Positions 47,513-58,839 of a stretch of DNA of 64,000 nt are shown piece after piece. The stretch comes from Drechmeria coniospora (taxonomy: Eukaryota > Ascomycota > Sordariomycetes > Hypocreales > Ophiocordycipitaceae): assembly GCF_001625195.1 (NCBI RefSeq), contig NC_054389.1:5204520-5268519 (forward strand), read 5' to 3'. Each line of letters starts with the position of its first letter. Within the stretch, counting starts at the first letter, position 1. The position numbers and the translations under genes are program-made. Below the pieces are notes generated by a model, which saw nothing but the letters and a program-made list of their open reading frames with translations, made no database searches and was not told the DNA's origin.

Positions 47513-48454
47513 ACAGCCTCGATGGCGTCGATGCCAAAGGAGTGCGAGCACACTTGCTTGTTGTGCCTGTATGCCTCGCAGCTTCATTAACGCTTGGTTC
47601 AGTATCCATTCTCTGTATACCGTAAAATAAACTACTCTCTCTAGCCACCATTTATGTACATGTATAATACTGTCAAGTGCCGACGACGGCGAAAACCAAC
47701 GTTGTGAACCAGTGTGTGTGCCAATGCTTGGCGCTCGAAAGATAGAAACATGTACGCCGAGAATAGGCACCAGCAGAATGGCATAACGCTGCTCCAAGCC
47801 ATGGTGCTTCCCCATGTGGGTTCGGCCTCCATGATAGCGGTGGCTGCCTTTCCTACGTGCCTGTGCACATGCACTCCGTAAAGTATCACGTGTTGTTACT
47901 GTGCTTGCTTGTACCCGGTGCTGCCAGTGGTTGGTGGAGTGATGGAGGCGCCCAGGAACAGGTTCCAAATGCAAGTACGGTAAAGTACAGTAATTACAGC
48001 ATTCGGCACATGTAACTCCTGTGGTTGTACGGCAGGGACGGGAACTCCCTGCTGGAATCATGGAAGCCCCAACCCCCCACGGCCCACTTTGGCACCAAAT
48101 CATAATTACTTACATGTACAAGAAAGTACGGAATACACTTGTGAATGTTTACTGTCACGTCAAGTACTTATAGTAAAGGTCTTGTACTCGTACTTCTGCA
48201 GAGACATGTACTTACTGTGCTGTAAGTGTACTTGCTGCAAGTATTTTAACAAGTATACTTACAGCAGGTGTACTGTAAGTGTACAATGCCTAGCCACCAG
48301 TCCAGGTACCCTGCTGGTGGGGTTGACCAGTGTGGCACGCCCCGTCGTCACCGATGCCGAGCCATGATAGTTCCCCGCGCACTCACCAGCTTGCCCCTCA
48401 TGACACCATCATCGCCTCACCACCGCACCGTCAACCACAAACGTTGCCGCCGTC
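47513..48454. other. intergenic region with small GTAC island
   Basis: No gene seen. A possible poly(A) signal, AATAAACT, is near 47626. A GTAC-rich patch at 47970-48310 precedes the leader of the hydrolase gene. Confidence 0.45.
47970..48310. repeat. GTAC-rich patch
   Basis: AAGTACGG, GTACTT and GTGTAC words in the hydrolase promoter region; no exact 11-mer. Confidence 0.5.
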
Positions 48455-49490
48455 ATGGATTTCACCACCAAAGCCACCATCACCGCCTTTGGCGGCCGCA
48501 TCCTCAAGCTCACCCACCAATCCAGCTCCACCTCGACGCCCATGAACCTCAACCTCTTCCTCCCCGGCCATTCCTCCAGCCGTGACCCGCCGCGAACACG
48601 CACCAGCTCAACGGACGAGCAGCGCACCCCTCTCCTCGTCTACCTGTCCGGCCTCACCTGCACCCCCGACAACGTGACGGAGAAGGGCTTTCTGCATGCC
48701 CACGCTGCCCGCCTCGGTCTCGCCCTGCTCTTCCCCGACACCTCCCCGCGCGGCACCGACCTTCCCGGAGAACATGATGCCTACGACTTTGGCAGCGCAG
48801 CCTCCTTCTATCTTGACGCCCAGACCAAGCCCTGGGCCGCCAACTACCGGATGGAGTCGTACATCACCCGCGAGCTGCCCGGCCTTCTCTTCAAATCCTT
48901 TCCCGAGATCGACCCGGACCGCGTCTCCATCGCCGGCCACTCCATGGGCGGCCATGGCGCCCTCACGCTCTACCTAAAAAACCCCGGCATGTACAAGAGC
49001 GTCAGCGCCTGGGCGCCCATCACGAACCCGTCCCGCTGCCCGTGGGGCGAAAAGGCTTTTCGGGGATACCTCGGCGACGACGAGGATGAGTGGAAGAAGC
49101 ACGACGCGACCGAGCTGGTCAAGGCCTGGAAGGGGCCGCTCAACTGCCTCATTGACGTCGTATGTTGGCTGGCTCTGCTTCCCGTCCATTCGATCCTCCG
49201 TCTGGTCAGCTGATGCTGGTGTGCACCACAATCGCAGGGGACCGCCGACGACTTTTACAAGCAGGGACAACTTCTCCCAGAGAACTTTGAACGCGCCGTC
49301 AAGGAGGCCGGCATTGACGGCCTCGACCTTCGCTACCAAGATGTAGGCGACCAGTTTCGGCCCTCGCCCTACCCTCGCCCTTCTCTAGTAAACTAACCAT
49401 CTCCAGGGCTACGACCATTCGTACTATTTCGTGTCGACCTTTGGCGAGGATCACATCAAACACGCCGCCAAGGCTCTTGGCCTGGTGTGA
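48455..49490 (+). CDS. S-formylglutathione hydrolase (esterase D family)
   Basis: Three exons, 48455-49159, 49238-49342 and 49407-49490, encode 297 aa. The nucleophile Ser163 is in GHSMGGHG, Asp239 or Asp240 is in the GTADDF motif at the start of exon 2, and His274 is in GYDHSYYF at the start of exon 3, so both introns lie next to catalytic motifs. The conserved PLLVYLSGLTCTPDN oxyanion loop and NPSRCPWGEKAF match the family. It hydrolyses S-formylglutathione to formate and glutathione in cytosolic formaldehyde detoxification. Introns: donors GTATGT and GTAGGC, acceptors CGCAG and TCCAG. Confidence 0.95.
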
Positions 49491-50043
49491 TTTTCGACGC
49501 CATGCCGCGAAGCAAAACGGAACAGCGAGGCGAGCAGGCCAAGTGCTCGACGATGATAAGTTGATAAACGTATTCCAATACGTACACGCGTAATGTAGTG
49601 CTCGCCCCTGCACTTTTCACTCATTCAAGGTAGGTATCTAGTGCGCGCCGAGAGCAGTGGCCCATCACCCCGCGGTTGGCGTCAGCAGTCGCCGCATATC
49701 CACGTCAAACGCCCGCCGTCGTCAGTCATCGCCTCCCCCTACACCTAGTCAACTGCTGTCCCGGCAATCCAAAACAAGAATCGCGACAGATCTCAAAACA
49801 GCAAAGTGCCATCCGTCCCACCCATAAAGCATGATCCCGTAGTAAGTCGTGAGCCCATGATTCGCCGGCCCATCAATGATGAGGCGACGGCAACGCTGCC
49901 AGATGGTCTTTCAACAGCACGTCCGCAGGCAGGCAGCCGTGGGTGTCCCCTGGCTCCCGCTCACCTGCGTCCGCGTCCGCGACCGTCCGTGTCCGCGTCC
50001 GAGGTCAAAGTCGAGGCTTGCGGCCCAGCCACAAACCGTCCGA
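49491..50043. other. convergent 3' intergenic region
   Basis: Between the hydrolase and AFI1-like gene ends; no gene and no island seen. Confidence 0.45.
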
Positions 50044-52678
50044 CTAACTGATCCTCCTCTCCGAGCCGGAGCTCACCCCACCCTTCTCCAGCTTGACCCG
50101 CATCTCGGCATCTGCTTCGCGTCGAAGGCGCTCGTACGCGAGCTTCTCGAACCGGCTCATGCTCTTCCACCAGTGCTGTCCCGCCTCGTGCTCCGAGATG
50201 CGCTCCAACAGCTCCGCCGTCTTGAGCCGCACCTCGCGATCCTTGTGGAACAGGCCCAGCGCGAGGTAGAACAACCCGGCGTGCGATTCGGGTGCCACGT
50301 CGAGCAGCAGGCAAATCTCGTCGTACGAGTGAATGTATTTGGAGAGCGTCAGGTAGATATCGCGGCTTTGTGTCGGCGAGAGCCGCTGCATACGCAGGCG
50401 GTCGTGCATGTGAGCGAGGTCGAGGCCCTTGAGCGGGCGAACCGTGTACACCTGGGCGAGGTCCTGCCTAGGGATCAGCTGCTGCTTGGGGACGGGAGAG
50501 TGCGGGAGGGAGCGGAGGAATGCGACTCACCTGGATGTAGCTGTAGTAGCTGCGGGTGTTGCGCCAGCCCTCGATCCTGGTGACGTTGCCGGCAAGCTCC
50601 TTATTCTTCGCCGCGTCGTCCGCCCACACGTACCCGTGCCCGCCGGTGCCGGGGATCGTCATCTCCTGGTCTTCACTTCCTATGTAAAGCGCGCTGGCTC
50701 CGTACACACCCTCCTCGAACTGGGCCGCGATTCGAGTAAACTTGAGAACCCAGTCCCGCCATTTGGCCCGAATCACCCGCTCGCCGTGCCTCATGGCCAC
50801 GCTCTTGAGCAGGTCCGTCATGAAGGCAGCATCGCCCGTCAAGTCCTGGTTGTTGTTGGTCGTGCCGCTCGCCATCGTCGCCAGGTTCGGATGCTGCTGC
50901 TGAAAGTACAAGAGCCCTTCCGTCACCGACGGCGGCTCGATCTTGCTGCTGATCTTGATGCGCCCGGTAGGCAGGTCGCAGAGGATATCCCACCACTCCG
51001 GGTGGTTCTCAAACGTCGGGTTCGTCACGCCGGCGATGAAGCCGGGGACGTTGAGCAGGTCGTCGATCTTGGTCAAGTCCGTGTAGGGAAACGCGTGGCG
51101 GGTGAAGCCTCGCAGGATGCCCCCGGAGGCGAGCGCGCATGTGGCGAGGACGGCCTCGGCCACTTCCCCTGAAGGCATGTTGTGTCCGAGGAATATGATC
51201 CGCTTCTGCGTCAACAGTCCGTTGACGAGCACCATGATGGGGTGCGTGTGGGTGCCGTTGGTCGTCAAGTGCGGGTGCAGCGGAAAGGGCTGCGGCGACT
51301 TCACGTGCGGCTCGGAAAAGTTTTGGATGAGCTTGATGAGAGAGAAGTCGCCCACGGTTTCGGGCATGACCGCCGTCGGCACTTTGATCGGTATGGGGAT
51401 ACCCTTGTACATGACCTTGCTCTCGAACTCGTGCGTGTCCCGAGGGACCGAGTAGGTGGACTGGCTGCCGCCCTCGACGTGAGCCTTGGTGCCGGCCCTG
51501 GAGATGCCCGCCAGCTTCGTGGGGCTGTGGTTTCCGTTGCTGAGGCCGTTCGCGGCCGAGCGCTCGAGGTCTTCGGCCATTCGAATCTGTATCATCTGCT
51601 CGAATTTCTCGACGAACAGGTCTCGGTTCTCGCTCGCGAGCAGCAGATGCCGCTCGAGGATGCTCAGCCGGGGCATGAGCGACAGATCCATGGCGTTGAC
51701 GGCGTCGTACAGCATGGAAAGCGTCTCCGGCACCGGTGATTTGAAGTACTCCTCTAGCGCTAGGAGGAGCAGAGGCTAGCGGCGACGGTGATTAGCTCTG
51801 CGCTTGAAAGTTTGAGTTGAGGGAGAGAGCCAATGCCTGCTCCTCTTGCTCACCTTGTAAATGTGCAGAAAGGGGTGCCGGGTGCAAATGGCCATGGCCT
51901 TGACGATGGCGCCCCTCTTGGCCGACTTGTCGTGCTTGGTGTTGACCAAGTTCAAAACGTAGACTAGCGGCGGCCCTTCGCCGCCTTCTGGCTCGCTATC
52001 GAGTGATTCGTCGGCCGAGCCGTCGTCGGCGCCGTCGTCGTCTCCGTCGTCGTCCAGCCCCGCCTCCTCTTCATTCTCTTCCGGTATGATTCCTGCCGCC
52101 CGGGCGCGTCGTATTCTGCGACGACGCCTTCGCCGGTCCTTTGCCCGTCGCTCTTCATCCTCGTCCTCTTGGCTCGTGTCTTTGTGGAGGAAGAATATGG
52201 TCCAGTCCTGGTTGCGGGCGTGTGCCTGATCTGGCAACATGAGCTCGGCCAGCATGTTCTCATCCCCGGTGATGGCGATGGGGTACTGGTGCTCCATGAC
52301 GGGACCGCGGTCGATGTCGAAGGAGGCGACCAAGATGTACTCGACATGGTTTTCAGCCGAGGAGCGAGGGTACTGTGACCGTAGCTTCCTCGATGATTTA
52401 GAATCGGCATTGGGCCGGCGCGGTGCCGAGAGTGACGAGTGCTGGGAAGAAACGTCAAGGGATGGCGTGATGGAGTTCGAGCTCGGGTCGGATATCCGGT
52501 CGGTGTCGGCCATTGGGAGCTGATGTGATGCGGACGGATGGGAGGCTTGCGACGCTTCTGATGGGGATCGCGACGGAGGGAACGAGGTCAGGGAGGCTCG
52601 TGCGTTTGTCAAGGAAGTATTCGACCGGTTGATGAGGTTGGTGTATCGAGGCAAGTACGGCAAGGCGGTCGTCGCCAT
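50044..52678 (-). CDS. AFI1-like protein with SPA (DENN-type) domain
   Basis: Three exons, 52678-51854, 51775-50531 and 50463-50044, encode 829 aa. The Ser-rich N-terminus leads to the Afi1 docking region (about 110-275), with [20 protein letters not shown] and [21 protein letters not shown] low-complexity basic/acidic insert lies about 180-235. Exon 2 continues with [14 protein letters not shown] and the SPA/DENN-like part ([38 protein letters not shown]). Exon 3 is helical. Yeast Afi1 links the GTPase Arf3 to polarity and cortical sites. Introns: donors GTGAGC and GTGAGT; the second uses acceptor GGCAG, since the earlier CTAG would shift the frame. The start ATG 52678 could be replaced by an internal Met near residue 56. 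Confidence 0.88.
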
Positions 52679-54770
52679 GCTGGAGATGCGGCAACAGTCC
52701 GTCCTCGCGTTCTACACCTAAGCGGGACCAGGGACGGCTGCCATGAAATCCGCCGGTTGCTTCTTCGCTCGCTCGACGACCGATGGCGGCTTCGCACTCG
52801 TGCAAGTACTCGTCTTCATAGACCGATGCGTACATGTATAAGCACCCGGTCGTATATATATCGCCAGGGCGATGGCGGTATGAATTGGTGTGCGGCACCG
52901 CCATGCGCAGAAGAGAGGGCAATCGAAGACGGCAGACGAGGCGAGATGAGCGAGTGCGGGGAAGAGGGTTGGCAGGCGGCTTCGTCCGGAAGACGAGGCT
53001 CGGTGCTTCGACGAGAAGCAATTCTGCCTCAGCCCTGGGTGTCGAATCGCAGGACCGTGCGATGGGTAGTACGCGAGGCGATCAATCGGCAAACGTCTGG
53101 CTACCGGCCATGTGCTGCGACCTGGTACTCCAAGAGTCCCATCAGGGGCTGGCCTCGTCCGATATTGAAGGGCGTCTTTGTGGAGGGGGCAGGCTCGGTC
53201 TGAGAGCCTGTGAGTGGCCAGTTTGGCCCCTGAGACAGGCCGTTCATAGGTCACTTTCAGGGTAGAGGTCAATGGGGCCGCGCTATTGGCTACAAGTTGC
53301 GCGCATACGTTCTGCTACCCGTTTACCAGCAACGTTCGCCATGATGCATCCGCCTTTATCGGGACTAGCTCTAGTTGATAAATGACAGCAATCTGCATCC
53401 TTCGCGCCGTCGATAATCATGCAACGGCACGGAGTAGACTGGCAAAATTCATGGCCTACAGTAGTACTTACACGTACTTGTCCTTGTAAGTGTAAGTACT
53501 TAAGTAAGTGCACGAGCAAAGTTACAGTACAAATTACTTGCAACTTGTAATTGCACTACGGAGTCCATGCACACTGATAATACGTACTCCTACAGTACTA
53601 CGTAGTTGTACACGTACTTGCACGTGCTGATCAGCTAAATTACACATGCACGTTGGTAGTACATACAATACGGAGCAAGTATCCTTGCTTATTTGTTAAC
53701 AGTGTCTCGAACAGAGTATTACATAAACATTGAGGTATCCATGTTGGAACTTGGGCATGAAGGCTTGTTGTATTGTACGGATGAGGAATATGTGCTCCGC
53801 AAGTGTACATGCCCTTCCAATTATCCAAGTATCTACTCCGTACTCGGTACTAGTAGTTGTAGTACCGACAGTACACAGTAAGTACATTTGCGTTACAGAA
53901 CGCTGCATGTTCCCATACTGTACGTCACCCCGAGCATGCCTACCTAGCCTTGACCTTTGATTTTCCCCCCAATATTTCTACGCGGTACTTGCGTGTAATC
54001 TACGAGTACAAGTACGTACGGGGAGAACCACGACATATGCGTGTAAATCTGTTACTGTAATCCCTACAATAGGTGTACACGTACGGAGCACAAGAACGGA
54101 GTACTCCGTGTGGAGTACGTACCTGAATCAGTATTAGTGCGCTCCGTACAACATTTATTTCTTACTTACGTATATGCGCATGTGTACGTACCTATGTACA
54201 GTGCAAGTCAGTAGTGGTACGTACTTAAGTTCATGCATGAGTACAGTACGGAGTACGGAGGACGCATACTAAATACATGTATTACTCCGTACGCGGACAG
54301 ATAATGCACTTGCACTTACAGTACAGTACATGCACAGTAGTAGGTGCAGGTGTATTATTACTTACGAACGAGCCTGACTGCCAAGCTTGCCAAACTCGGG
54401 ATCCTCGGCGCAGCAATGTTCATCTTGGGGCCCGGGCACATTTCGGCAGCAAGCCACACCCCGACTCCAGCCACAGGCGCCCCGCCGATTGCACCGCCAT
54501 CTAACTCTGCTCTTGTCAGTGGTGCATGTTGATTGTTTACATTCGCTAGCTGTGCTCTTTGGACGATTGCTGGAGTCTTGGACAACAATAGATACACAGT
54601 GAGACACCGCACATTCAAGAAGCGACGCCGAAGCGATTGCGATAGGATTTAATAGTCATTGAAGACCTCGCTAGTCTCCATCATTACCTTTCGTTTCGCA
54701 TCTTCCAAGTCAATCAACTCGCAGCTCGAGACCGTTGCTTGACCAACAGAATTGGTCACGACTCACGACC
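52679..54770. other. intergenic region with large GTAC island
   Basis: No gene seen. The GTAC-rich part is 53455-54370; the rest is ordinary. The last 150 bases are the leader of the myosin light chain gene. Confidence 0.5.
53455..54370. repeat. large GTAC-rich island
   Basis: One of the densest islands. GTACGGAGTAC at 54246-54256, and the perfect palindrome ACGGAGTACTCCGT at 54096-54109, which contains CGG-N6-CCG. Long runs of GTACTTAC and AAGTAC. Confidence 0.7.
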
Positions 54771-55776
54771 ATGGTAGGGGGGCCACTGTGGTGCCCAACC
54801 CCCCCCCCCCCCCGCAAGAGAGAGGAGCTCGCTAACAGTGCCATTTGCCATCGTCCGCTTGTGCAGTCTGTTTCAGCATCATACAAGCCTTCTCCTTTGG
54901 GATACGGATCTTCTCCTCCAACTCGCAGCTCGCCCTTCCGACGACCCGAATCTCCTGCCTCGCCTTCGCCGCTGCGACACACGACACCCACGACGTCCCC
55001 TACCAAGGCCCCGGTGGCAAGTGGGGGGTCCAGATTCGCGAGGCCAACTACTCCGACGAACATACCGGAGAGTTGGGCCACGAGGGACCGGCCCGTCACC
55101 GACAACATGATGGCAATGCCGCAGAAGCCCGGGCCGCTCTCGAGAACGGCGACGTCAAAGTCGCTGGGGAGCGGCAACGCGCTCTCTCAATTACAGCCTG
55201 CGCAGGTTAGATCGCTCCGAGACGGTTTCCAGATCTTGGATCGGGATTGCGATGGGGTTGTCAATCGCGACGATGTCACGGACATGCTGAGCCAGCTGGG
55301 TAATGGCGCCCATGTTCAAAGATCACGACAAAGTCACGTTGGAGAGCTAACGATTACAAGGTCTGCCAAACGGCCCTTCCGACGTCGCACATTTTTTCCC
55401 GCCATCGCGGCCGCAGACGATTGCCCTCGCGGGCTTTCTGAACTCGCTGGCCGAGGCACTCGCCGCTCTCTCTCCCAGTGCCGAACTCCTCTCGGCCTTC
55501 TCCGCGTTTGACGACGATGACAGCGGCCAGGTCGACTGTGCCGAACTTAAAAACGCGCTGCTGAGTACGGCATCGGAGCCTGGGGAGTGTCCATTGACCC
55601 AGGCAGAAGTGGACAAGGTTGTCAGCGGATTCACGGGCCGCCGGGCCTTTAACCGCAACATGAATGCGCAGCTAGGCGCAAAGAAGGGCGACGTGTTCAA
55701 ATACCGCGAGTTTGTCAATTCCATCATGAGCACCAACGCTGCCGAACCTGCTTCGAACGAGAGCTCGGAAGGTTGA
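54771..55776 (+). CDS. myosin regulatory light chain (Rlc1/EF-hand)
   Basis: Three exons, 54771-54773, 54867-55299 and 55361-55776, encode 283 aa. Exon 1 is only the ATG; the 93-base intron (donor GTAGGG, branch CGCTAAC, acceptor GTGCAG, C15 tract at 54799-54813) is a multiple of three and open, so a longer unspliced form cannot be excluded. The Ser/Pro/Arg-rich N-terminus (PFRRPESPASP, TSPTKAP) offers phosphorylation sites. An EF-hand with loop DRDCDGVVNRDD at about 125 and a second region DDDDSGQVDCAEL at about 195 show the light-chain pair; the C-terminus resembles calmodulin-like light chains. It should bind the IQ motif of type II myosin at the cytokinetic ring. Assignment to Rlc1 rather than Cdc4 rests on the N-terminal tail. 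Confidence 0.8.
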
Positions 55777-56249
55777 TGGAGGAATGAGCCAACGCAGAAC
55801 CAAGGGACTATGCCCATCCCCTTTCACGTTCGGCCTGTACGCTAGGGTAATCACTGGATATTCGTGGTAGTTAATTGTACATATAGCACTGTTGAGCCAT
55901 CTCGATAGCATTTCTACCTTGTTACTGAGGCGCTCGCAACATCACAACATCACATCAACGCAATGATTCGCACCCCATCCGTTGACAGCTTGCAAGCATG
56001 CACAAGAGATATGGATGCATGCACATGGAACTCGTAGGTCGCCAGTGTCTTTACCACGGCGTCATGAGGAACATTCTTGATAGATGGGATAATCAGATTG
56101 CTGAGATGTGCTTGTTAGGGGCATCTGGCCAGTAGCCAACGTCAGGCAGGATAGAATTCGTCAGACATCTTGAATCCTGTCGCATCCAGATGCAGCTACG
56201 TCCGGACCTACAGCGAAAGCATTGGTATGGATTAATGAAATAAACGAAC

Positions 56250-56600
56250 GTACAAGTATTTTCCCTTGTTGCTGAAAGTGCAGCAGAGTACTCCGTACAC
56301 GGAAAAGGTATCGTTGCTAACAATAGTACGAGCACTTCTACGCACAGTGTACGCATACATGGTACAAGTGCTCCGTACTCTGAAGCAATTAAGTGTGTGG
56401 TTGAAATTCTGCCTGTACGGAGTACAGTATACATATGTACACCTAAGTACAGTACTGTACTTAAGTCGGTGTACAGTACATGTACTTGCATGTGCTACGA
56501 CAAGTGAGTACGGAGTAATATTACTTTCAGCAAGTATTTACGGAGTACTTGTATCCAAGTGCATGTGCTGTGCGGAGTACATGTGCTCCGCTCCGTCACT
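56250..56600. repeat. GTAC-rich island
   Basis: GTACGGAGTAC at 56415-56425 with GTACTCCGTAC-like and GTACAGTAC words around it. Confidence 0.6.
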
Positions 56601-56662
56601 GCAAGTCCGATCTCGCTCGCACCCCGGGTGGTAGGGGCGGGCCGCCTCTCCCCCGCCCCACT

Positions 56663-56675
56663 GAACCTTCTAGAA
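56663..56675 (+). promoter_or_regulatory. perfect heat-shock element
   Basis: GAACCTTCTAGAA has three alternating GAA/TTC units at the canonical spacing (GAA-n2-TTC-n2-GAA), the binding form for HSF1. It lies 2.2 kb before the J-protein start and 0.9 kb after the myosin light chain. No nearby heat-shock gene is clear, so use is uncertain. Confidence 0.4.
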
Positions 56676-57764
56676 TTGCAACCTCATAAATGCAAGTCCT
56701 CGTTAAGGGAATTCACCAGCCACCCAGCCAAGGACGCTTAGACCGCCCTTCAATCACAGCAGGGAACTAGCAATGAACGAGCCCCTGCAGCTCGTTGCTA
56801 GCACAACAGTGAGCATGCTACAACGAGACGTTGCTGATTGGAGCACGCGCAAAGCAATCATACAAACAGGCTGGCTGGACTCGGTCGGGAGGTTGGGAAT
56901 CACATCCGAAATGTCCCTGCTGCGGCGGCTGTTTCACCGCCCCTCCCAATGCGGACAGGGCAGGAGAATGGCGTGCTCAGTGATGATGGGTTTGCGAAGA
57001 AACCATCGTTCGTACAAGCTTCAGAGTACACATGGATGTGCACCATGCCCTGTGCGAGCTGATGTAGCATCAACCTGCGTAGTGGGCGACCGACACTCTC
57101 TCGTAGGGTTGAAAAATTACCAAGCTTGGATCATCTACTGCCTAACGTGCGTGCACATATATCCATATCCGTATATCCAAGTTCGAATCTCTATTAGGCA
57201 GGCAAGGACTGACTAACTATGGTTCGTAGAGCGCCTCTTAACTATATCTTCATTCAAAACCAATCATGGGCTATTCAGGGAGCATGCATGTACAGTACTT
57301 GTCTCTTCATGTGGGTGGTCTACACCTACAAGAGCTCCCTTGAAATGGTGGCATGTAGCGAAGGAAAACAGAATGCAGCCAGGTGTTGAGCAACGCATTG
57401 TATGTGAGATTATATGGCAGCGATTTGCAACCCTTTTTGTCCATCTTGCGAGACCGTCTCACAAATGGCCCTTAGCGTTTCCCATCGCAGATGCGCCTGC
57501 CAGCAGCAAATCGACTCTGTCTGGATACACCATTGTGGACTTGCGTTGCTCGCTTCCAAACCATCGCCCTCGTGGCTGTTGAAAGCACCGGCATGAACAG
57601 GAATCCTGTCGTTCTCGCCGTCAGGGTCGCAGCTGACGTTGCAACTCATGCGAAGACGTCTGCCCGGCTTCGGGAGACTGCTATGTGACAACGGGAGGAA
57701 TTATGCAGTTGATGAAGATATCCAACTTGGGGGAGGGCCCTCCGATCGGTCTTGTCAATATAAT

Positions 57765-57960
57765 GCACGTACATGTACTCCGTACTCCGTATAGTAATCA
57801 ATGTAATTACAAGTACTCCGTACGGAGTACGGTGTATTACATGTTCTCGTACCGACGAGAATCTACTTTCATGCACGGAGCATGCACGGAGTGATACAGC
57901 AAGTACGGAGTACAGAAGAGTACTCTGTGCTCTGTACGACTGCGCCACAGGACGTACTTA
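57765..57960. repeat. GTAC-rich patch with perfect 18-bp palindrome
   Basis: GTACTCCGTACGGAGTAC, a perfect palindrome, is at 57813-57830; further copies are GTACTCCGTAC at 57775-57785 and GTACGGAGTAC at 57903-57913. Both motif orientations meet here. Confidence 0.75.
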
Positions 57961-58839
57961 TGTACCATCAGCGCCCTCAAGGCGATCTGGGCCTTCGTTT
58001 GGGAGTGAATCGTATCCAGGAAGCGAGGCGTGCCAAGCACCATTTCGAACCAGCAGACTTCGTTCAACCTTTCAGTACCCTCTTCCCTAGCACACAACTT
58101 GGCTGGGGGGGGGGGGGGGTTGAAAGGCCCCCGAATTTTGCTCGTGTTCCAGTGCCGAACCGAATGGGTAGTAACCGCATCGGTAGTGACAGAGCTAGCT
58201 GGCACTTGGGGTTCGGGGCACAATTTCATTTCTCGCCCTGCCGCGGTGACGAGGGGTGTGAATTTTGTGCGGGTGCAGCGTGTATTAAATAGGCCCGAGT
58301 GTTGGTCGTAATTCCATCGTCGACATTGTGTCTTGTGTCCGTATCTGCGAGTGCATGTACTCCGTATATTGTGTGCCTGCGTTGGACTCGGGCGTGTGGT
58401 CTCCGACTCTGTTCTTCCCAAAACTCCCAATCACTCCCTCACATGAACAATCCCGACGTCGCCCGACGACACACATTCATCCTTTCGCTCCTCTTCCACT
58501 GCTCCTCCGCCAGCATTGTGCTCGTTGCCTGCCGAGGCCTCCGCTCAGCTCGACTAGACCGAACTCATCGCCTTGGTCGACGAACGAACCACCTCACGAC
58601 CGTCCCGCACCACCCGCATCGCGCCCCATCATCCGCGTTCCGCCGCTGTTGCATTCGCTCTGGGCTTTTCGGTGGCCCAGGCTTTGCCCCCTTAGCTCTT
58701 AATGCCCGTTTACTAGGCGGCCCCCCCCCTCCATTCCACCGGCTGCAGTTCAGTATCCGGCATAACCTTGTTTCGGGACAGCCCTTACTCGTGCTGGTTT
58801 GAATACTTATCGTCGTCCCTGCGGCAAGCCAGTGCCCCA

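Larger units (their letters stand above)
55777..58839. other. 3.1 kb gene-poor region
   Basis: No convincing gene. GTAC patches lie at 56250-56600 and 57765-57960. A heat-shock-type element is at 56663-56675. A frame of 147 codons at 56773-57216 has no motif. A G15 run lies at 58105-58119. The last 450 bases form the pyrimidine-rich leader of the J-protein gene. Confidence 0.5.

Noticed and set aside
57175..57200. AGTTCGAATCT, a second tRNA-like B-box
   Set aside because: The upstream 60 bases do not fold as a tRNA and lack an A-box.
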